From: Lates calcarifer
Lineage: Eukaryota > Chordata > Actinopteri > Centropomidae
Assembly (NCBI RefSeq): GCF_001640805.2
Contig: NC_066833.1
Coordinates: forward strand, 9,217,715-9,281,714
DNA length: 64,000 nucleotides
Direction: 5' to 3'
Part shown: piece by piece, positions 24,581 through 39,500 of the stretch
Layout of the letters: each line of letters opens with the position of its first letter
Numbering within the stretch: the first letter of the stretch is position 1
Notes under the pieces: generated by a model
Database searches by the model: none
What the model saw: only the letters and a program-made list of their open reading frames with translations
Told to the model about the DNA's origin: nothing
Made by a program: the position numbers and the translations under genes

Positions 24581-27500
24581 CTAATGCCTACCTGCCATCT
24601 CCACGTTGAAGGTGCAGCTGTCGCTGCCGTACTTGTTGGAGGCCAAAAACACCATCTCTCCGATGTCAGCACTCTTCACTTTCAGCAGCTTCAGCGTGTG
24701 CTGGTCGTCATCCGGCATCGTCATCTCGTACAGGCCTGGCTTGCTGGCCAGGACCACTCCCCTCCTGGTGGAAAGGTCAGAACACAATAATAGACTTCTT
24801 TCATTGCTCGGGAATGTTTGATAATCACTTGGAATCAAACAGCTGCTTGTATGTCATAGTGTATTTGTGCTTGTCAGACAATTAAATCATCTGTGATAAT
24901 AGCACGGTTTGTTGATACAGTTCATAACACTGAATGAAACAGGACCTTGACAACAGAGACACAGATACCTCTTCCAGATGACCGCAGCGTTGACATGATT
25001 GAGCGTAACAGTGATGGTGACCGACTGGTTTTCCATCACATACACAATGTCTGGCTTATCAATGATCACTGGAGCCTCCTGAAGATAGGGACCTTGAAGT
25101 AAAAGTGCACATATACATTTAAAAAAAACTGCAGCACTCACCAATAGATAAACAGACGCTCTAAAAAGCTGGGTGTACCTCGGTCCAGGAGCTGCACTGG
25201 GTCGGTGGCAGTAGAGGGTTTGCTGAAAGCCTTGGAGGTGATGGTCAGGACCCTGAAGGCATAGCGCACACCTTTGGAGAGGGTGGTGATGGTGTAGGTG
25301 GTCTCCTTTAGGCCGGAGGCTATGATGATCCACTGGATGGAGCCCAGGGCTTGTTGCTGAACGGCATACATCAGGGAGGTGGGATCTGAAAGAAAAAACG
25401 TGTTTGTCTAAAATTACGGACTAAAATTTAAATGTAATAAATATTTCACAGTCATTTTACTTTACAATAAAGACCAGTTAGGAGGCAATGTGTCTGGTGA
25501 ATAAAACATATCTGATCCATCCTGCGTACCAATGGAGGGGTCCAGCCTCCTTGGTTTCTTCCAGCTTAAGGTGATGGTTTTGCCAGTGATGGATTCTATC
25601 ACTGGAGTCCCATCAGGAGGGTCAGGGAGGATATCTGAAAATGATAACAATGGTAACAGAGGCCCATCAATGTTTCTGAACCACCTTCACCCAAGACAGT
25701 GTTACAGAATGTACTAACCTATGTGTTTTTTTTGAGGTACGTGGCAAAAAGGGAGTGAAAATTACCTGTAACATAGAGATGAGCATAGCAGGTGGCCTTG
25801 CCTACTTTGTTAGAGATGACACTCTTGTAGACGCCACCGTGGGCATGGCATACGGAGCGGATGACCAGGCTGTGGACGTCGCGAACTGCAGAAGGAAGCA
25901 GAGAAGGGATGGTGAAAATGTACGAGGTGTAATTTACTGTATTCAACACATGACTACACTGTCACAAAAAATGCTAATCTGGCCTAAAAATAAAACCGCC
26001 TCCACCGTGGAGACAAAAACACTCTATTCAAGTGCTTTTAACAACCTATGGGTACACTCTCCTCTTGACTTCTTGTGCTCTTTCCAATGATAACTGACTT
26101 CTCTCAGATTGGCTCAAGAGCTTTGATAAGTCTGAACACTGAGTCCTTTTCGAAACACTTACACTGTGTCATCTTTCTGTCCTCTGTGCTCTCAATCCTT
26201 TTGCCGTTGTGGAACCAGACGATGGTGGGATACGGCAAACCAGCCACTTTGCATTTGAGCACAGCCTCCTTTCCCTCGATCACATCCAGGTCGTAAAGGG
26301 GTTTGATAAAGTCTGGCATGGTGAAGCGCTCCACCTCATTCTCTGGGACTTCTGGCTCCTCTGGGATGGACGGCATCTTCTCTAGTTTAGCCCTAGTAGA
26401 AAATAAGTTTAAATAACTGACAGAAGTGCAAGCTTCTTCTTGCAAGATTCTGCAATCCCTAATCTGGAAAAGTCATGGAAACATTATGACCAGACATCCA
26501 ACAAATAACATGCTCTTACATCTGTGAAGAGATGGCTGGCCGGGGTTCCTGTATGTACAGTTCAGCAGAGCTCTCTGCATCGCCATGACTGTTATGGGCT
26601 ATGACAGTGTAGAAACCCTCATCCTCGTTGGTCACGTGAGAAATGATGAGGGAGTGGCGGCCGCCCTCCTGAAGAATACGAACGTCCTCGCTTTCTCTGA
26701 GCGGATGGTCTAAAGAGAATAAGGAGCCTGTATTTATATATCAGTTTCATTACAAAGTGTGTTATAAATCCAAAAATCAACAGCAAAACACAGAGAAATA
26801 TAAAGAAAAGGGTAAAGAAAACAAACAATATGGTAATTTCACAAAGACATGGATAATATGGTTCTTGTTTAAGTTCATTTAGACCCTAAAGACACTATAA
26901 AGTACTGTCCTACCAAAGTGACTCCATGTGACCTTAGGAGATGGCGTCCCACTGACTTTGCAGTCGAATCGAGCGTTTCGACCCTCTATCACCTCCAGAA
27001 CATCCAACTTGCGAGTGAAGAGAGGTTCAATGGAGGGGATGACTTTGAGTTTGCCACATGAGGTCACTTCCTCTGAAGAGAACACATTAAATATGACAAT
27101 AAATAAAGTGCTTAGAGTTAGTTTTACATTAGTCTTTTTGTGATATTTATTCTTGAGACTGACCTTTGGCTGTGCTCAGCTTGCACACGTATGTCCCGCT
27201 GTCATCCTCGTGTACTGAGTTGAGAAGCAGCCGGCACTTTCTCCCATCAAAGTGCATCTTGCAGTTGAGCAACGCCGGCTGGATCAGTTTCCCATCCGCA
27301 AGCCAGTCCACATCGGTGTCTTTCGGGCCAATGACATGACACTCAAACAAAACGGTCTCTCCAGCCTTGGCTGTGATGTCCTTGACCGGGCGGATGACAG
27401 CGAGGCCTGGCTCAACTGGTGCAGCTGGGTGTAAATAAAGGACATTTTCTGAAGAGTGTTGTTAAGTGATACCTGAACGGTGGCGCTGTGAACTAGTTAC

Positions 27501-30500
27501 AGGTCACACTGAATGTTTTATTCACTTGGAGTTATGGTGTCAATGTATATGTTATCTGACAAGTAAACTAGCGTCAGGGATTTAGGGATTTTATTTAAAA
27601 AGCAACGTACCTTTTACCTCCAGCTTTCCTTCGCACTGCTTTGTTCCATATTCATTAATGATCTTACAGGTGTAAACCCCAGAGTCTGACCTCACTGCCG
27701 ACTTGATTGTCATTTCGAACGTGCCATCCTCTGTCTCACGCACAATATGACGTGGGCCTGTTTTCACTGTGACTCTGTCCCTCAGCCTTCAAAAGAACAG
27801 AATCACAGGAACAATTGTTTTAAAACAAACAACAAATCACTCACATACCACTCAGAGCTTTTTAAACTGAATTTATGCAACGAGGGATGACCACGCTCAC
27901 TCTTCTCCAACTACAAACTCTCCTCTGGCTGGTATGAAGGGGGTGGAGGGTGGGACAGATTGCCCGGGACTGCCAATATTATGTTTAGCACTTTCTTCTC
28001 TGCTATTGTCTCTCAAGAGTCATGACTAACTCCAATAACAGAACCTGCCTGAGTGACTCAGCCTATTCTTGCCTCCTGTATTGAAGGATAAAACTTGCAT
28101 TATTCTATACTTGTTGTCAAAGTTATTGTCTAACAACTCCCATGAAAAGACCAAAATAACATGACGGTCCATCTCTCAGTGCTCTCCAACTTAACTATTA
28201 AGCCTATTGCTTCTTTTTCTCAATCTTGATCTTGCTCTGTTTGCTACAGAGGAATAAGATACTCTATGTCAGGGTTTGGTCTATATATAGAATATCGCCA
28301 GCCTTATCATTTGATGCTGTCCTCGTTAGCAACTGCAGTAAAGCACAATTGGCTGGTAGAGCATATGAGGAAGTGAGGACTTCTTTTTTTTTGGATGGCT
28401 TCAGCACTACACACAAATTCCAGATTGTTGTTTAAGAGCTCATTAGTTTAGCCACACATTTGTGTTTCTGGGCACTGAGCAGCTCAACAGTAAAAGGGAA
28501 AAGCATGTTATTCTTCTCTTTTCCCTATTAAGACTGTCTGTCAGCCTGGAGATTGTTAGACTAAATAAACATTAAGTTCCCACCTCCCTTAACAGATGCA
28601 TTAAAGCAGCATGCACCAGAACAAACTAAGCAGCAAAGCAAACTCGCTCATGGTTTGTGACTCTGAGAAAGTCTTTTCCATGTCCCATGCAAGCGATGAG
28701 TTTAAGTCATTTGATGAAGTGAGGGGACCTACCAATAGAGCATGGGTTTGGGTTGTCCACTTATTCGGACAGACATGGTGACTTCCTGTCCTTCAATGAC
28801 AGCTTGATCATTCATTGTTACCTGTTTGAAATGTAATGCAAGTTAGAGGCTGAGAGATGCATTTTACCTCTAAGTTTTATAGGTGTGATGATGGGATGAC
28901 CACACAAAAGATAATATGTTCATACAGGAAAATTAATATTGATAGAATGGAGAATATCCTGTACATAACACTTTTCATGCAGTATTTTTGCAACAGACCA
29001 GTCAAAAGTGCAGTTGAGTAAGTGTCAATGATAAAAAGACAAGTGTCATACACTAAGTGGCAAAGTAAATTAGCTAGATTTATCATATGATGTAGTCTCA
29101 CCAGGAATGCAGGGGGTTTCCTGAATCGTGTGTCAATAGATCGCCTTGGCTCTGGCACTCCAAAATCCATGCCTTCCTCCAGGGGACTGAGATACTCCTC
29201 ATCAGATGTAATAGGGCTGCTGATGTCCATAGGGACACCCAGGTTTCCTTTAGGCTCTTGTACAGACACTATAAAAGCAGCAAGATTACACTATGCTTTA
29301 ACAATACAGCCCTATATGAACGTTTCATTTTGCATTTGTAAACTTTATTTTTTGTTACTGAGAGCACAACACAATGTGAATACAGGAGTTCAAGGAGCTC
29401 ATGTATTAAAAAAGCACAAAGCCCCACTTAAAGCATAATTAGAATCTGAGATGTCAAATGTGATATCCAAACAATGGTGGATTCACACTAAGTGGAGCCA
29501 GTGAGCCTCAGTGGGCAATTTCTAGGTTCAGTTTCGCCTCTGAGTTGCTATGGTAACTATAAGTGAGGTTGTTCAGCTGGAATATATGGAACACACATTT
29601 TGCTCAGAGAGATAATGACAAGGGAACAGGAGAGAAATCAGCTGAAACACAAAGCCATTGTGGAGGGAAACCACAACATGCTTTTTAAAGATGGACAACA
29701 AGACCTTTTAAACCAGTAACCACCAAATTAGAAATTATTCTTTGATAACTCAAAAACCTAACTTACCTGCTTTAACTATAAGCGTGGCACTGCTGGATGC
29801 TTTTCCCATCTGATTAACAGCAGTTACACAGTATTTTCCACCATCACTTATTTTAGCTGATTTAATGAGCATACTGTGTCGTTCACCCTCCACCTTGACT
29901 GTGTAATTTGCAATTCCAGAGACGTCGGTGTTGTCTTTTGTCCAGGTAACTTGAACCGAGAAGACATAAAAGACACATAAATCCATTTGCTTTTTGATTA
30001 CTTTTGATGTTTCTGTTGTTACAACACAAAGTGTAATATTTTACCTTCAGGAATGGGGGTTCCAGCAATGATACATTTTAGTAGCACATCTGCACCAGCA
30101 GATACTACAGTGTCCTGAAGGGGAAACTCAAATACAGGGGCCTCCATTGGGTCTTCTCCAGCAGACACATAAGAATCATCTGAAGAATCTGCATAGTTTA
30201 ACAAAAGGCAAGCTTGAAGTAATTTATTCTTGTGATCAAATGAGGAAAACACCCTCAAGGTGAAAAACAACTGGAGCTTCACACTTCTACACAAAGCTTA
30301 ATGAGAGAAACGCAACAAAACCAACCTAACTCTGGAGACATGGGTCGAGGGCGACGGTTTTTTCCTTTGGTCTTCTGTTGTTGTCCCTCTTTGGCACTAG
30401 TAGTAATCTGCTGAGGCTCACTTGGTTTCCCAGGAACATCTACTTCCATCTTTTCATCTTCCACAATTATTGTAGGAACACTCATCTTAGCAGTTGGCCT

Positions 30501-33500
30501 GGATAGCTCCACTTCCATTTTCTCCTCCACTGGAGTGACTGGTGATATCCTTTGAGGTTTTGGTGGAGGCTGAGGAGGAAGATCTTGCATGACAGCCCTT
30601 CTTTGTACCAGTGGACTTTCAGGTCTGTTTTCAATTTTTCTTAAAGCTACTTCTATTGGTGTCTTTCTCCCGGAAGTTTCATCCTTTTGTGATGTTTGCA
30701 AAAGAGATTCTTGGATGTGTGGAGATTCCTGCATTCGAGATACCCTTTGTACAAGCGGACTTGGTGGCCTTCGTTCAACCTTGCGTAACGTCATCTCCGC
30801 AACATTTCTGCTTGGTGACTCTTCCCTTTGTTGCTGATAGAACGCTGGTGATGATGATCTCTGAATGATTTCGGTGACAGGACTTACTCTACTTAACTCT
30901 CTAACGGATCGTTGTCCAGGTAAGTCGGATAACTGCATTGACTCTGGAGTTCCTGCAACCTCTCCAAATCTACTGACTGTTACAGTTGTTGTACCAGTGC
31001 TTGTTGTCTTTTGCGGTTGGGATCTTTGCAGTTCTTGCTGTGTTTGCTGTTGATGCTGCATTGGTTGCTGACCTAAATCCTTTTCTCTCTGTTCCTTTGC
31101 CCACTGGGCACGTTCCCTTTCTTGAAGCTTTTGGAGGACTTGAGGAGGAATAGGTTCAATTTTCCTGAAAGGCTGGCGCTGCTTGCCCTTCAGGGTAAGC
31201 TGTTCGGTTGAAAATGATTTCTTCATATGAGGTTTTCCAACAAGTTTCTTAATTCGCTGGAGCTCCTCTGTGAACTTGTTCTCGATGTCCTGAACTTTTT
31301 GGGAATAGCGAGGTTTCTCCTCCAGTGAAGCAGCTCTTTGTCTAAACATAGATCTCCGTTCAGCAGCATCCTCCTTCAGAGCCTCCCTGAGGTCTTCCCT
31401 TGAACTTTCTCTAGAGATGCCCAACCGGCTTCCTCCATCATCTGAATCAACAGATCCTTCACGATTAAACCCTGCCCAAGATCTTCCAGAAATAGAACCT
31501 TCTGGAATATCAAGGCTTCGTCTCCGCTCCTCTAAACCACGGACCTTCTCAAAAACCTTTGAGCTTGCCCTGGTGAGCTTTGGGGATGGTCTAAGGGTAA
31601 ATTCTTTCCGGGAATACTCACTTAGTGGAGTCTGTGGACGGGAGTCCTGGGTGTTACTCTGGGATGCAGATTTTGGCTGCTTAACCTTTTCTTCAAATTC
31701 TCCAGGCACTGTGTCTTGATATTCAGTTGGCACCACAATTTTCTTTCGCAAGCTGAGAGGTGTGGTTGAACCAGAGCGACTTGGCATTGGAGAGGTGGAA
31801 GGGCGTTTGACGAGTCTTGGGGATGGGGGTGGGAGGACTTCTGGTGGAGATTCTCTTGAATAATCCTCTGACTGACTCCTGAAATAGAGGATTTGAAGCA
31901 AAATCTGTTGGAATTAGTAGGTTGTTACAAATTCTGCTGAGTAGTGTATTTAAGTATGGAATTTTGAGTTCAATAATTTAATGATCATACTGAAGTCTTT
32001 AAAAAATCTACTAGGTTATTTCTTTCTTGCCTGGTTGTGTTTGAGTGATCCTCATGTCCATGTCTTCTGTTATCATCTTCTGCACATTTGTCCATCACTG
32101 CAGCTCATGTAAAGAGGAGATATGACAAATTGAATATGTAAGAGGGTATAGAGTAGTAAACAGGGTAAACTTAAAGTTGCACTAATCAAGTGTTTGCTAA
32201 CACCTTCACCTTAACAACTTAATAAAGGGATGATATATCAGTATGTGGCCAAAAAGTACAGTATGTGTAAATGAGTAAACACTTCAGTTGAAACATTTCA
32301 GAATTTGTGTCTATAAATGTTGTCAAATTAGGAATTGAGTACAACAGTTAAAACAGTAATATATCCACCTAGAATAAATGCAAAATTGTCTACAGGAGAA
32401 AAATTGCAAGATGGAAACATGCTGCATACCTGTATGCACAGCCTGGTCCTCAGCATCCCCACTTTCGTCTTTGGTCTCAAATTGGTCTCCACCTTCATCC
32501 TCTGTTGTTTCTGAATCTGAATAATAAACAGTTTCACAAATTTTTTATTGAATTAGAATTAGATTTTAACTGAGGCAATGTTTTAAGGACACTTCTGGTT
32601 GGTCAAAACAGTGCAAGCTAAAGTAGCACTTAACATTTACAAAATCAAAGATTGTACAATTGTTGATCTTTTGGCACCAGTGGAAAACAACCGTTTCCAT
32701 GGCTTTGCTCAGCTCATCTATAATAGTCATTTGACATGAAAAGCTGCCACCCTCAGGGTCTCATTAACACACCTAAGCTAAATATACTTGCTGAGTCTTT
32801 ATCAAAATCTACTTCTTTCATTTGATCCCCTTTAAATATAAAAATTTGCTCCAGCTGTACTATCTGAAAGATATGATTGCTTTTCTCAGACTGAGTGAAA
32901 ATTCAGTCATTGGTAGAACTCAAAATAGAAAGCACTATTGAGTCATTGGCAACCCAGCAGCTCTCATGAGGTGTTTGCTTCACAGTAGGTGGAATTACTT
33001 ATAAAAAACAGAGGCTATCTGTTGTTCGCTTTCAGCAAAAGAACACAATAGCAGAATGCTGGTCATATTGAACTAGATATGCTCGTATGAATTCAGTGTA
33101 AAGACAAAATCCACCACACTGTACTTCCTTACTGTCAAACTATTGATTTTTGGTTGAAAAATCTGATGTTACTCACAGCTATTCAATCTATATTCATACT
33201 AGTGCACATTCATGCAATATTTACATCCTACAAGCCCAATGCAGATTTCAAAATAAAACTCTCTTGGACATTTGCAATGCAGTCTATTTCCCAAAATAGC
33301 ACATAATCATCTAATAAAGCAGTTAGAAAGACCAATGTTTTATTTATGAGTATGTCCTAAATGCTACTGTGAGTCTAAAAGACTTTTACATAATGTTTAC
33401 AAAATGTACAACTGTTTCTCCAAAGCATTGATTAAACTGCTGTTCTTGTAAAAAAGCCATGTGACAGGCTGCTAATCCAGGTAATCCAGTGGTTAGTGTA

Positions 33501-36500
33501 CCTGTTCAGGTGTGAGCTCCGTTAGCCATGATAAGGTTCTGTTGGTGCTGCTCATATAAAGGTGCCAAATTCAATAACACCAGAGCTTTTAACTAAAAGC
33601 ATCATGTGGACATTTTTGACCACTGGTGGGGCTATTGAGCAATGTTTTAATGAGCAGGCCCCCATTTTGTTTCTGTGTACACCTGCATGACTATACACAC
33701 ATTCCTGACCATGACCACAGCAATGCATTCAACAATGTGTTTTGATAGAAAACACAAAATGTAACATAACATTTCTTTTTAAGGAAATCACACAGGGCAC
33801 CTTCAAGACCTTCTGAAATTTGACCAAGATAAAAAACAAAAACACACTGAGTAGTAACCTAACTCTGGAAAAAGCCTCAAGAGATATCAAGATATCACAC
33901 ACTTAAATGAGTTTGGCTTGGAGGGGGTGTGATGGCAGTGGTGTATTGTAGGTAATTGCATGCAGTACTGCTGCACAAATCCCCACTATATCCCCAGCAA
34001 AGTGTGGTTCATAAAGCTGTCACTCTGCAGCCTCACAGAAAACTACATAGCTGGAGTTACAGCCTCCAAAGTGAGACTTGCACTCTGTCGTGTACAACCT
34101 CAGGGTCTTAGTTTTCCCTCTTTGTTGTTGTGACATTTTTAAGGGGGTAAAGGAAATAGGGTTTGTCTTTCAGTCATCCTCTTGATCTGTTCAGTTCTGC
34201 TAATTACGATTCACACTTTAGAATTTATCTTATCATAATTAATTTCACAAAATGAACCACCAGAAATCTACCCCCCTTTCATGAGCACCATCAGTCTGAG
34301 AAACATCACAGTGTGTCAGCATTTTAGTGTAACTCTGAAAGTCTTCCTTGAAGTTAGTTCAAAGCTACAGCATGGCGGCGCCTAAAGCCAGGTGAATTCT
34401 ATTCAGAGTTCTAATGCTAGGCTCTATTAGCCACAGTGATTATATTCCACAACAACTCTGCTAATCTAGTCTCCCTTTCAATTAAGGGTGTACAGAGCGG
34501 CTTCATCTCCTTTAATTATCTTCATTTCATCTGACACTGTCGCCTGAGAAAACACCGTGAGGCCAGTTGTTGAGTAGTAATGTTAATAAAATGCATCTGT
34601 CAACATTCACACAGTCTTTTAAGCTCCACGTACAGTGAATGGCAAATCAGCACTTAAGGAAAAGAAAGACTTATACTTGACAAAGATAAATTGAAATTGC
34701 ACTTGCCTGTTTTTTTCTTTGGTCTGGATTTTTGTTCATGGCCACTGTTGGTATATCCTCGACAAATACCTTTTGTCTTGGCTTACATTCAGCAGCAGGG
34801 TATTCCCCAAGATACACTGGGGGTTCCAAGCCATTACTACACGCCTAAATCAGGAAATGTTCTATAAAGACACCGGCAAGTAACATCTGCCTTGGATGTA
34901 AAAGATTCAACTTGTTATATACTGTAAGTCTGCTAACATGCAGGTAAAAGCATCTCAATCAAATGCAAAGACAAATGGAAAGAAGGCACTTTGGTCTATT
35001 ATATAACAAGTTGCACCTCAGAGTCTCAGCAGTTCTTGTGGAAGAATCCGTTTCTGAAAAGCACAAAGCGCAGACCTCCATCCGCAGGTGGAAACGTCTG
35101 TTGAATGCATATCATCCACTCTGAGGGAGCCCCCCCTGTCCACACAATAGCCAGCGACAGTGTAAGCATCTTCCCCCGCTGTGTTCCACCCCACAGGCAG
35201 TGCACACCGATAGGCAGAAAAACCAGTGGGAGTGATCCAGCCCTCTTGAGATCAGTGTTCTACAGCACTGGCTGACATTTTTCATTTTTCCCTTCCTCCC
35301 CATGTGTCTGTGTCTTATTCTTCAACTGGTGTAACGAGCTGATGCTGTGCTGTCGGCAGAGAAGGGGAGAACCACTGCAACAGCTACAGGGACCTCCTCG
35401 CTCCTCTGCATTGCTGGAGTACTGTTAGCTCTCACAGCAAATGTGTTACTGGCTGCTCACACTGACTACACAAAGCCATCCTGTTTCCAAGGGATATGAT
35501 ATACTCTCTACTCACTGCAACACTCATAAAAAACAACACAGATATTGCACTGCTGGACATGACATGAATTTCACTTGCTGCTAATGTTTGATTTATTTGG
35601 TGTAACCACTCTACTCTAAATCTCGCCACATGCTACATTTTGAATGACTCAGTATCTAAGATTCCCTTCTCCTGAGGGAAAAGGGATTCACTGTTTACAC
35701 ATTTCATTTCACCGCCAAGTAGAAATCAGTGCGAGGAAATAGCTGCACTTAAAAATGGCTTTGTAAAAAGCATCACACTGTGCTCAGGACAAAATATTAC
35801 AGTGAGCATGCTGAGAGTTTGCTCTCACACACAAGAAAATTCATATTTTTAATTAAACCGAGGCACAAGATCTTACTTTTGTTTTTATACTTGAAGGTAC
35901 TTTAACAGTAATTCCTGTAAAACACTAAACTGTTGCACATTGTGCAGCAAATATACAGCAGCTATCACTTTCATAATTGCAGCTACCTGCAGGCTTAATT
36001 ACATGGTTGGCTGATTATGTAATCTCTGGTCATGGAGAGAGCCTTTCTGTTTCCTTGGCTGCTGCACTTCATGTGGGCTCACGTATGAATGCGACAATAA
36101 TTTAACAGAGAGGAAGTCTGTCATGCCTCTCAGTCTTGTGACATAATAACGTGATGTTTTTGTGTCAGCCAGTTTTCTTGGGAAGAGGCTATATACTGGA
36201 AGGACTGTGCTCTTACTGTAACTGTAGAAATACAAGTTTGCCCGAGTAATTCGTTCTAGAGTAAAGGGATATTTCTCCACATGCCTCTTTTAGCTTCCTC
36301 TGATGTGCCACCAATGTTTTCCACCACTTAAGAAACTGGTTATTGGTTTGTAGCTAAAGATTAGAAGCATTAAAATGAAACAAATATTGTGAAATAAAAT
36401 ACCATATTTCAATAATAACACAGTATTCTGTGGCACTTGAGGGATTTTGTGTTGCTGACTGGTTGTTCAGCTTTAAACATGAGGTAAACTGTAAAATGAT

Positions 36501-39500
36501 TTTCAGTGCAGATGATTTGTACCAGTTATACTATGACTGCAGTGTTTACTTGAGCAACATGACTAAGTGTTGATCGTCTTTTTCACAAAATAAGTGCAAA
36601 CAGGTCAAACTAAAGGCCATATTTATCAGCCACGGTGTTGACACTTGGGATCAGTTGCTTTTCAGTGCACACTGTACAAGATGGCTACAGATTTCTAAGA
36701 GGCTTAATAATTCAAGACCAGAGGCAGACTGGAGTGTTTACTCATCACTGTCCTTCACTCTCTTTCTGAGAATGTGAACATAGAAAATCTCTCATACACT
36801 CAAAAACCTGACTTAGAGTGACTGTGATTCTGACGAGACGACCAAGTCATTTAACAGCTCTAACTCACTGATTACCCCTCAGGATTTCTTATCCATTGAA
36901 AAACATTAATTTGTTGTTGTACTTATTAAAGCAACATGGTGATGTAGGGGGTTTCCACAGTGTAACTGCAGCTCCACCTGTTCACTCACATTTACGGTCC
37001 AAGAGGAGGACAACACTGAGGAAAGTGGCCAAACGCACTGGAGAGGAGCCTCGGTCACACTCAGTGGTGACATCTAAAGTTCACGATAACAGGTCTGTCT
37101 GGCTTCAATCCTAATAAAATCACTGTCAGTAAATTATTGAGTGGTTATTGATCATCCAGAGAATCACCAAAAACCCAACTGTTTGACAACAACTGAGACG
37201 TTTCAACTCAAAGTTTGACATTTACAGATTCTTTCCGCCGCCTCCGTGATCTAAAATATTCAAACTAACCAATCAATATGGGTGATCATGTGTAATGATC
37301 AAGGTGTCACTCTGAGTGACAGACCCACAGAGAATTATCACCAGCACCACAGAGCATTTCACTGTCTTTCAGCTCATTGTTTTGGTTTCATAGCTGCAAC
37401 TTTACGGTTTTGTTCTCGCTCTCATCAGAGTCGTTTTCTACATCAGCAAGCAGCCATCTGGGAAGTGGAAATCAAGACAAAATACTGAGAGAGGAGGAAC
37501 TAACAGCACAGTTCAATGCAGCACTGAAAGAGAACAGAGTACAAGCAGTATGGATCACAGATGATGCATGACATAAGATCAGGTGGCAGACATCTTAATG
37601 CTCCTGGGTATTAAGTAGATGTTGTGGATTCAAGATTGGCCCATAAACTGATCAGCAGGGGAAAAAAACAGTCATACAGCGCCTGGCTAAAATTAGCAGT
37701 GATGTCTTCCTGTGTAACAGGAGAGACGTTGGCCTGCTAACATCAGAAAAATCTAAGGCCTGGCACATTCCACTGTATAAATAACTAGGGAGAGTTGGTG
37801 GACGAGGGGGGCGGGACAGAGAGACATTTTCAAAGTGGGAGAGAGAGAAAGAGTTCAGGCGGTATCATTGAGTGATGGGACAGCTGTAGACGACACACAT
37901 GGCAAAGCAGTAGCAGAGCTGAATCAAACTGAAGGTTAAAACGGAGACTCAAAGGAAAACTTCTGCTCTAACGTCTCATTTTCAAACCTTGTTTGAAGAT
38001 CTGTGTGAAGATGAGTGTTAATAGGATTATGACTAATACGGAGGAGCTAACACTGTTGCTGATATTCACTATCTACAATCCCATTATTCATCTAGTCTGA
38101 AATCATTTTGATTAACCACGACACAAAACATCCAGTAGCGCAGGACTAGTATAATCCTCAGATACTGTAAATGTTCCTGTTTAGCTGAAACTGATGGACT
38201 GGTCTTACTTGAAACTGAACTGTGTGAACTACGTGACTGTTGTGTCTCTGCTTTCATGAAACCACTTATTTTGTAATGTCAACACTCATCTGCACCAGCA
38301 CAATAACTGCTATTATACTGTATCTCAAGGATATGGTGAAAGAGAACTTCTCTATTGTACTGTGTTTCCAAATATACTGGCTCCCCGATGGGGTGCAGAA
38401 ATACATTATTGAACGGTGTTGACATAGTGATAGAACTGTGAAAACTGAAAGCAATGCATTATATATATATATACATATATATTTAAGTATCCAGTCCAGT
38501 CTGCAGACATCACCTCTCTTTTAGTGCCCAGTTTTGCACAAAGCATCTTACCATAGCTTAAAATGAGCAGACATTCTTATACAAGCACCAAGTCCTACTA
38601 TATACAGCGTCAGAGAATGCTATCATGTGCCAAAAGTTTACTTCCGTTAAACTGATTGAACTGTATTCCACAGTGATGAGTCTTGACATCTTCGTGCATG
38701 CAAATGCTATGCCTCAGATACCCTCTCAGCAGGAAAAGGCAGCTCTAAATTGAAGAGTGGATTTCCACTACACACTCACGCTGAGCGCTGCAGAACAATG
38801 ACAAAATGCCTGAGCTGATATATGAAGGGCATATTTGTAGAGCGGGTAATGTCATTTTTCAGAGCAGCTGAGGTTGTCAAAGCAATCAGGTGAGCTGAAT
38901 TTAGATCAGCACCAGAGTCCACGAGAAGCATAAGAAGAGGTTTTGTGGATCAGAATGCAAGAGGAGCTGCACTGGCCTTCAGAGCATCCTTGGCTAGACG
39001 CTGAGAAATCTAACTCTAACACACTGTCAGAGTTTGATCTGGCTCAGTCTGTCTTTTAAAGAATTATTCATCTTCAGTGACTCTGCATGCATGATGGAAA
39101 TCTAAAACAGCTACAAACAAGTAAAAAACACAATCCCTCATTCCTCCAAAAATAAAAAAATAAACTGTTGGGTTGGAATTTGGATGTCCAAGGGAATAAC
39201 ACTAAAAAAGCAACAAACTTTCCCAGAATGCAGTGCAGGAATGACATCCTGTGTGGCAGATTATAGACAAAAACTATATCTGTGAGTAAATGAATTAGCC
39301 TAAAGGGACAGCAACCTCCAAACAGCATCTTTGGCAGATACAGTAGCTCATGTCCTAACAGAGGTATTAGTCAGGATTATCATTTCATACAGCAGCAACA
39401 GGAACAGGAAGCTACACAGGCCGACATGATGGGCTCTAGTTCTTGCCTCTAACACGTCGCCATCAGCATGCTGGGTAATTCTCATGGAAATGACATTAAA

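Noticed and set aside
27787..28732. Possible APEG-1 type internal promoter in the intron before SPEG exon 9
   Set aside because: Human APEG-1 starts just ahead of the homologous Ig domain, but I found no in-frame start exon or clear promoter motif here.
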